Shown here: positions 4,854 through 8,295 of the stretch, in pieces
Position numbering within the stretch: position 1 is the stretch's first letter
Layout: every line of letters starts with the position of its first letter
Source: Rikenellaceae bacterium UBA1749
GTDB lineage: Bacteria; Bacteroidota; Bacteroidia; Bacteroidales; Rikenellaceae
Length of the DNA: 8,295 nucleotides
NCBI GenBank assembly: GCA_002315675.1
Contig: DCHP01000076.1
Span: 18,184-26,478, forward strand
Reading direction: 5' to 3'
The notes under the pieces: model-generated
The model's database searches: none
Told to the model about the DNA's origin: nothing
Seen by the model: the letters and a program-made list of their open reading frames with translations, nothing else
Made by a program: the position numbers and the translations under genes

Positions 4854-6101
4854 ATGGAATTAAAACGAGTAGTAGTTACTGGAATCGGAACAATAAATCC
4901 AATCGGTCACAACGTTGATGAATTTTTCCACTCGATGGAAAATTGCGTGAGCGGTGCAGCTCCGATAACACTTTTTGATGCTGAAAAATTTAAGACTCAG
5001 TTCGCTTGCGAGGTTAAGGGTTTCAATCCTCAGGACTATATGGACAGAAAGGAAGCTAGAAAGTTTGATAGATTCACTCAATTTGCTAATGTTGCAGCTT
5101 CACAAGCCATTGAAGATTCCAAGGTTGATTTAGAAAAAGAAAATCTGGACAGAGTAGGGGTAATCTTTGCTTCTGGCATAGGTGGTCTGGCTTCATTGAC
5201 TGAGGAAATCCAGGATTTCGAGGCAAATGGCCATAATCCAAGATACAGTCCTTTTATGATTGTCCGGATGATATCAGACACTGCTGCTGGTTATATTTCC
5301 ATCAAATATGGTCTAAGAGGACCAAATTATGCAACTGTATCAGCATGTTCTTCAGCAAATCATGCAATAATAGATTCAGCTATGTGGATCAGGCTGGGAA
5401 AGGCAGATGTGATGGTAACTGGTGGTGCTGAAGCTCCAATCACTACTCCTGGTGTAGGTGGCTTTAATTCCATGCAGGCTTTGTCGAAAAGGAATGATGA
5501 TCCTAAAACAGCGTCACGTCCTTTTGATAGGGACCGTGATGGTTTTGTTATGGGTGAAGGTGCCGGTGCTCTTGTTCTTGAAGAGTACGAACATGCTGTA
5601 AATAGGGGTGCTAAGATATATGCAGAATTGGTCGGTGTAGGTCTTTCAGCTGATGCATATCATGTTTCTGCAACTCATCCAGATGGTGCAGGTGCTGCAC
5701 TTTCTATGAAAAATGCACTTGAAGATGCAGGTTTGATACCAGATGAGGTTGATTATATAAATTTGCATGGGACTTCAACTCCAGTTGGCGATATTCCAGA
5801 AATTCTGGCTGTTCAGAGTGTCTTTGGAGATCATTCATACGAAATGAACTTGTCGTCAACGAAATCCATGACGGGTCACTTGCTTGGTGCTGCAGCTGCG
5901 GTTGAAGCGGTTGCTTGTGTCCTTGCCATTGACAGGGAAATGGTGCCTCCTACTATCAATAACTTCAATCTCGACGAACAAATAGACCCAAGACTTGATC
6001 TTACATTGAATAAGCCTCAGTATAAGCAGATCAAATGTGCTATGAGTAATACATTTGGCTTTGGCGGACACAATTCGAGTGTAATTTTCAAAAAGTTGTA
6101 G
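4854..6101 (+). CDS. fabF: 3-oxoacyl-[acyl-carrier-protein] synthase II
   Basis: With the chosen start the product is 415 aa: KAS II, the condensing enzyme that elongates acyl-ACP with malonyl-ACP. The start was set at MELKRVVVTGIG because Bacteroidetes FabF proteins begin there. An in-frame ATG at 4842 (adding MPAI) lies 9 nt after GGAGG and is a real alternative. An ATG at 4806 falls inside the terminator-like hairpin and is unlikely. The catalytic Cys165 sits in TVSACSSANH, His305 in INLHGTSTP, Lys337 in STKSMTGH and His342 in GHLLGAAAA, all at +2 relative to E. coli Cys163/His303/Lys335/His340. The C-terminal NTFGFGGHNSS glycine loop carries the gatekeeper Phe. Ser-Ser rather than the common Ala-Thr follows the nucleophile. 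rnc starts 5 nt downstream. Confidence 0.95.
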   Translation: MELKRVVVTGIGTINPIGHNVDEFFHSMENCVSGAAPITLFDAEKFKTQFACEVKGFNPQDYMDRKEARKFDRFTQFANVAASQAIEDSKVDLEKENLDRVGVIFASGIGGLASLTEEIQDFEANGHNPRYSPFMIVRMISDTAAGYISIKYGLRGPNYATVSACSSANHAIIDSAMWIRLGKADVMVTGGAEAPITTPGVGGFNSMQALSKRNDDPKTASRPFDRDRDGFVMGEGAGALVLEEYEHAVNRGAKIYAELVGVGLSADAYHVSATHPDGAGAALSMKNALEDAGLIPDEVDYINLHGTSTPVGDIPEILAVQSVFGDHSYEMNLSSTKSMTGHLLGAAAAVEAVACVLAIDREMVPPTINNFNLDEQIDPRLDLTLNKPQYKQIKCAMSNTFGFGGHNSSVIFKKL

Positions 6102-6106
6102 ACTCG

Positions 6107-6844
6107 ATGATAGGTTTTCTGAAAAGACACTTTTCAAAGGATAAATATTACTATAATATAATATGGGAAATGTTGGGTGTGGTACCATCCAACATTGAAC
6201 TTTATAAACTGGCTTTGATTCACAGATCCGCGTCCATTGAGATAGATGGTCATCTGCTCAATAACGAAAGACTTGAATTCCTTGGGGATGCGATTCTTCA
6301 GGCAATAAGTTCTGAACAGGTATTCATATCCAATCCGTACGCTGATGAAGGTGAAATGACACGTATTCGCTCCAGGCTGGTAAGCCGTGCAAATCTCAAT
6401 TCAATTGCAAGACATATGAAACTTGACAGGAATATGGTTGTAAGACCATATTCTCTGATTAGAACAAACAGTTCCATACTTGGTGATGCAATTGAAGCTA
6501 TGGTAGGTGCTATGTATCTTGATATGGGTTATTACAAGACAACAGATGTTGTACTTAACCTGTTGCAACATAATTCCAATGTTTCCCAGGTGGCGCATAC
6601 TGAAAGGGATTTCAAAAGCAGAATCATAGAATGGGCGCAGAAGGAACATCTTGATTTTGAGTTCAGGACAAAACCTTCTGAAAATTTTTCGGAAGCATCA
6701 CCAAGCTTTGTTACCGAGTTGTATGTGAATTCGGAAGTAAAAGGTGTAGGGACTGCAAGAAACAAAAAGACAAGTGAACAAAGGGCGGCTTCTCAATTGT
6801 ATAAAAAATTGATTGAAGCTGGAGAGATAGAAAAGGAGGATTGA
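6107..6844 (+). CDS. rnc: Ribonuclease III
   Basis: The 245-aa product is RNase III, the double-strand-specific endonuclease that processes rRNA precursors and structured mRNAs. The signature NERLEFLGDAIL is at 53-64, with metal and catalytic residues Glu54, Glu57 and Asp61. The second acidic pair Asp127/Glu130 is in GDAIEAMVGAMYLD. The double-stranded RNA-binding domain covers about 168-236, ending in the typical NKKTSEQRAASQLYKKL. An N-terminal extension of about 20 residues (basic, then Tyr-rich) precedes the catalytic domain. It lies 5 nt after fabF and 4 nt before argH, implying one transcript. The acpP-fabF-rnc order is common in Bacteroidetes and other bacteria. No internal promoter or terminator is seen around it. 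Confidence 0.97.
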   Translation: MIGFLKRHFSKDKYYYNIIWEMLGVVPSNIELYKLALIHRSASIEIDGHLLNNERLEFLGDAILQAISSEQVFISNPYADEGEMTRIRSRLVSRANLNSIARHMKLDRNMVVRPYSLIRTNSSILGDAIEAMVGAMYLDMGYYKTTDVVLNLLQHNSNVSQVAHTERDFKSRIIEWAQKEHLDFEFRTKPSENFSEASPSFVTELYVNSEVKGVGTARNKKTSEQRAASQLYKKLIEAGEIEKED

Positions 6845-6848
6845 CAAA
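6834..6848 (+). promoter_or_regulatory. Shine-Dalgarno-like AGGAGG before argH
   Basis: AGGAGG (6834-6839) lies within the last codons of rnc (Lys-Glu-Asp) and 9 nt before the argH ATG. It is a full anti-SD match at a good spacing. Its coding role gives a simple alternative explanation. It stands out because the other starts in this window, apart from the possible fabF start at 4842, lack such a site. Confidence 0.4.
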
Positions 6849-8192
6849 ATGGCTAAATTGTGGCAAAAAGGTGAAGTTGATATGATTTCACAGAAAGTTG
6901 AAAAATATACAGTCGGCGATGATAGCTTTCTTGATAACAGATTGGCCCAGGTAGATATTCTGGGCTCTTTGGCTCATACTAAAATGCTGTCATCTGTAGG
7001 ACTCCTTTCTGTTGAAGACTATTCATTGATAGAAAAGGAACTAAAACAATTATACAAGGTCGCTCAAAGGGGAGAACTGATAGTTGAAGAACATATTGAG
7101 GATATTCATTCAGAAGTGGAAGAACTCCTTACCAATATGATTGGTGATGCAGGGAAGAAAATTCACAGCGGAAGGTCAAGAAATGATCAGGTTCTTCTTG
7201 ATATGAGACTTTATCTCCGTAGAGAAATTAAATCCATAGTAGACAGTTCGTCAAAACTTTTCGTTACGCTTCAGAAACTTTCTGAAAAGTATAAGAAGGT
7301 TCTTATGCCAGGCTATACGCACTTGCAGATTGCAATGCCATCGAGTTTCGGATTATGGCTCGGGGCATATGCTGAAAGTCTTGTGGATGATATGCAATTG
7401 ATGCTGGCCGCATATAAAATTATCAACAGGAACCCTCTTGGTTCTGCAGCAGGTTATGGATCTTCATTTCCGTTGAACAGGACAATGACAACAGAACTTC
7501 TCGGTTTCGATTCATTGGATTACAATTCAATATATGCCCAGATGGGGCGAGGTAGAAGCGAAAGGGTAATGGCAATGGCTCTTCAGTCCGTAGCCCAGAC
7601 CTTGGGCCGCCTTGCAATGGATAATACTCTTTTCCTGTCCCAGAATTTTTCGTTCATTTCATATCCTGATAATCTTACAACAGGAAGCAGTATTATGCCT
7701 CATAAAAAGAATCCTGATGTATGGGAAATCATGAGAGGTAAGATGAATATAGTCCAGACATCAGTCCAGCAGATCACTTCGCTGATGACCAATCTTCCCC
7801 TTGGTTACAACAGGGATCTTCAACTGCTCAAATCATTGATAATGCCTTCAATTGATGCTGTAAAGGATTCCATAGAAATGGCCGATTTTATGTTACAGAA
7901 TCTTTCTGTTCGTGAGGATATACTTTCAGATGATAAGTACAACTACATTTTCTCTGTGGAAAAGGTAAACGATTATGTACTCAGTGGCATGCCTTTTAGG
8001 GAAGCATACCGAAAGGTCGGAGAGGAGATAAATCATGGCGAATTTAAATATGATCATGGCAATCTGAACCATACTCACGAAGGTAGTATTGGTAATCTCT
8101 GCACCAAGGAAGTTAAAATGTTGTTTGATAATGTTATTTCAAATTTCAATTTTGATAAATTTGTTTTCGCGGAAGAAAAATTGGTGAAATAG
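6849..8192 (+). CDS. argH: Argininosuccinate lyase
   Basis: The 447-aa product is argininosuccinate lyase, the last enzyme of arginine synthesis, which splits argininosuccinate into arginine and fumarate. The start MAKLWQKG fits the family. Conserved regions run HIEDIHSEVEELL (82-94), HSGRSRNDQVLLDMRLYLR (106-124), PGYTHLQIAMPSSFG (154-168), and the fumarase/lyase signature GSSIMPHKKNPD (279-290), which holds the catalytic Ser on the mobile loop. NLPLGYNRDLQLLK (315-328) follows. Length is slightly below the E. coli enzyme (about 457 aa), which is normal for this phylum. It begins 4 nt after rnc with no other arg gene in view, so it probably shares the fatty acid/RNase III transcript. No hairpin terminator is visible after its stop. 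Confidence 0.97.
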   Translation: MAKLWQKGEVDMISQKVEKYTVGDDSFLDNRLAQVDILGSLAHTKMLSSVGLLSVEDYSLIEKELKQLYKVAQRGELIVEEHIEDIHSEVEELLTNMIGDAGKKIHSGRSRNDQVLLDMRLYLRREIKSIVDSSSKLFVTLQKLSEKYKKVLMPGYTHLQIAMPSSFGLWLGAYAESLVDDMQLMLAAYKIINRNPLGSAAGYGSSFPLNRTMTTELLGFDSLDYNSIYAQMGRGRSERVMAMALQSVAQTLGRLAMDNTLFLSQNFSFISYPDNLTTGSSIMPHKKNPDVWEIMRGKMNIVQTSVQQITSLMTNLPLGYNRDLQLLKSLIMPSIDAVKDSIEMADFMLQNLSVREDILSDDKYNYIFSVEKVNDYVLSGMPFREAYRKVGEEINHGEFKYDHGNLNHTHEGSIGNLCTKEVKMLFDNVISNFNFDKFVFAEEKLVK

Positions 8193-8213
8193 GGTCAAAA
8201 AAACTGCAAATTG

Positions 8214-8244
8214 TTTGGAGGATAAAAAAAAATCTCTACCTTTG
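8214..8244 (+). promoter_or_regulatory. Canonical Bacteroidetes promoter for the downstream tRNA
   Basis: The -33 box TTTG (8214-8217) and the -7 box TACCTTTG (8237-8244) are separated by exactly 19 nt. Both match the Bacteroidetes primary sigma-factor consensus TTTG/TAnnTTTG at every fixed position. Transcription would begin near 8249-8252, about 12-15 nt before the mature tRNA 5' end. An 8-bp inverted repeat (ACTGCAAA at 8203-8210 and TTTGCAGT at 8241-8248) brackets it and overlaps the -7 box. Confidence 0.88.
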
Positions 8245-8263
8245 CAGTGTCAAAAATGATGAT

Positions 8264-8295
8264 GGCCCGCTCGTCTATCGGTTAGGACGAGAGAT
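8264..8295 (+). tRNA. tRNA-Glu, 5' part only (cut by window end)
   Basis: The sequence fits the 5' half of a tRNA. It has a 7-nt acceptor strand GGCCCGC (8264-8270), a two-base TC linker, a D arm GTC-TATCGGTTAG-GAC (8273-8288), one linker base, and the 5' anticodon stem AGAGA (8290-8294). The window ends at the first base of the anticodon loop, so the anticodon is not visible. The D-arm sequence TCGTCTATCGGTTAGGACG is typical of bacterial tRNA-Glu, which is the basis of the isotype call. The gene is preceded by a perfect consensus promoter, consistent with a highly expressed stable RNA, and other tRNAs may follow outside the window. Confidence 0.85.

Noticed and set aside
5856..6188. 110-codon minus-strand reading frame opposite fabF and rnc
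   Set aside because: It lies antisense to the conserved catalytic end of fabF and the start of rnc, with no family resemblance, so it is a shadow frame.

Overview
This 8.3 kb window is chromosomal housekeeping DNA from a Bacteroidetes member, most likely order Bacteroidales. The evidence is: (i) two promoters with the phylum-specific -7 box TAnnTTTG, one of them paired with a TTTG -33 box at 19 nt; (ii) a general lack of Shine-Dalgarno sequences, with A/T-rich stretches before most start codons; (iii) protein signatures such as an RpoA beginning MAILPFQKPDK and an L17 with a long Lys/Ala/Pro/Glu tail; (iv) low GC content. I cannot name the genus. All genes look intact, and I see no insertion sequence, prophage, CRISPR array or defence system.

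Layout. Positions 1-2803 hold the distal part of the alpha ribosomal operon on the + strand: the last codons of rpsM (S13), then rpsK (S11), rpsD (S4), rpoA (RNA polymerase alpha) and rplQ (L17), closed by a strong intrinsic terminator. Positions 2820-4348 hold two minus-strand genes that converge on that terminator: purN (GAR transformylase, purine synthesis), then a 230-bp gap, then pepE (S51-family aspartyl dipeptidase). A 170-bp divergent spacer separates purN from the + strand cluster acpP (acyl carrier protein), fabF (ketoacyl-ACP synthase II), rnc (RNase III) and argH (argininosuccinate lyase). The window ends inside a tRNA gene, probably tRNA-Glu, which has its own textbook promoter.

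How the parts work together. The first block makes 30S assembly proteins (S11, S13 and S4), a 50S protein (L17) and the polymerase scaffold subunit. ACP and FabF are substrate carrier and elongation enzyme of type II fatty acid synthesis. RNase III is translated from the same run of genes, and argH follows it by only 4 nt. purN and pepE serve purine synthesis and peptide turnover.

The most interesting content is in the spacers, not the proteins. There is a two-hairpin element between rpsK and rpsD, a plausible S4 autoregulatory leader. There is a long hairpin plus U6 tract between acpP and fabF, a plausible attenuator that also buries a GGAGG sequence. A 10-bp inverted repeat lies at the predicted 5' end of the acpP mRNA, and a 12-bp inverted repeat spans 89 bp between purN and pepE. 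I found no convincing new multi-gene system.
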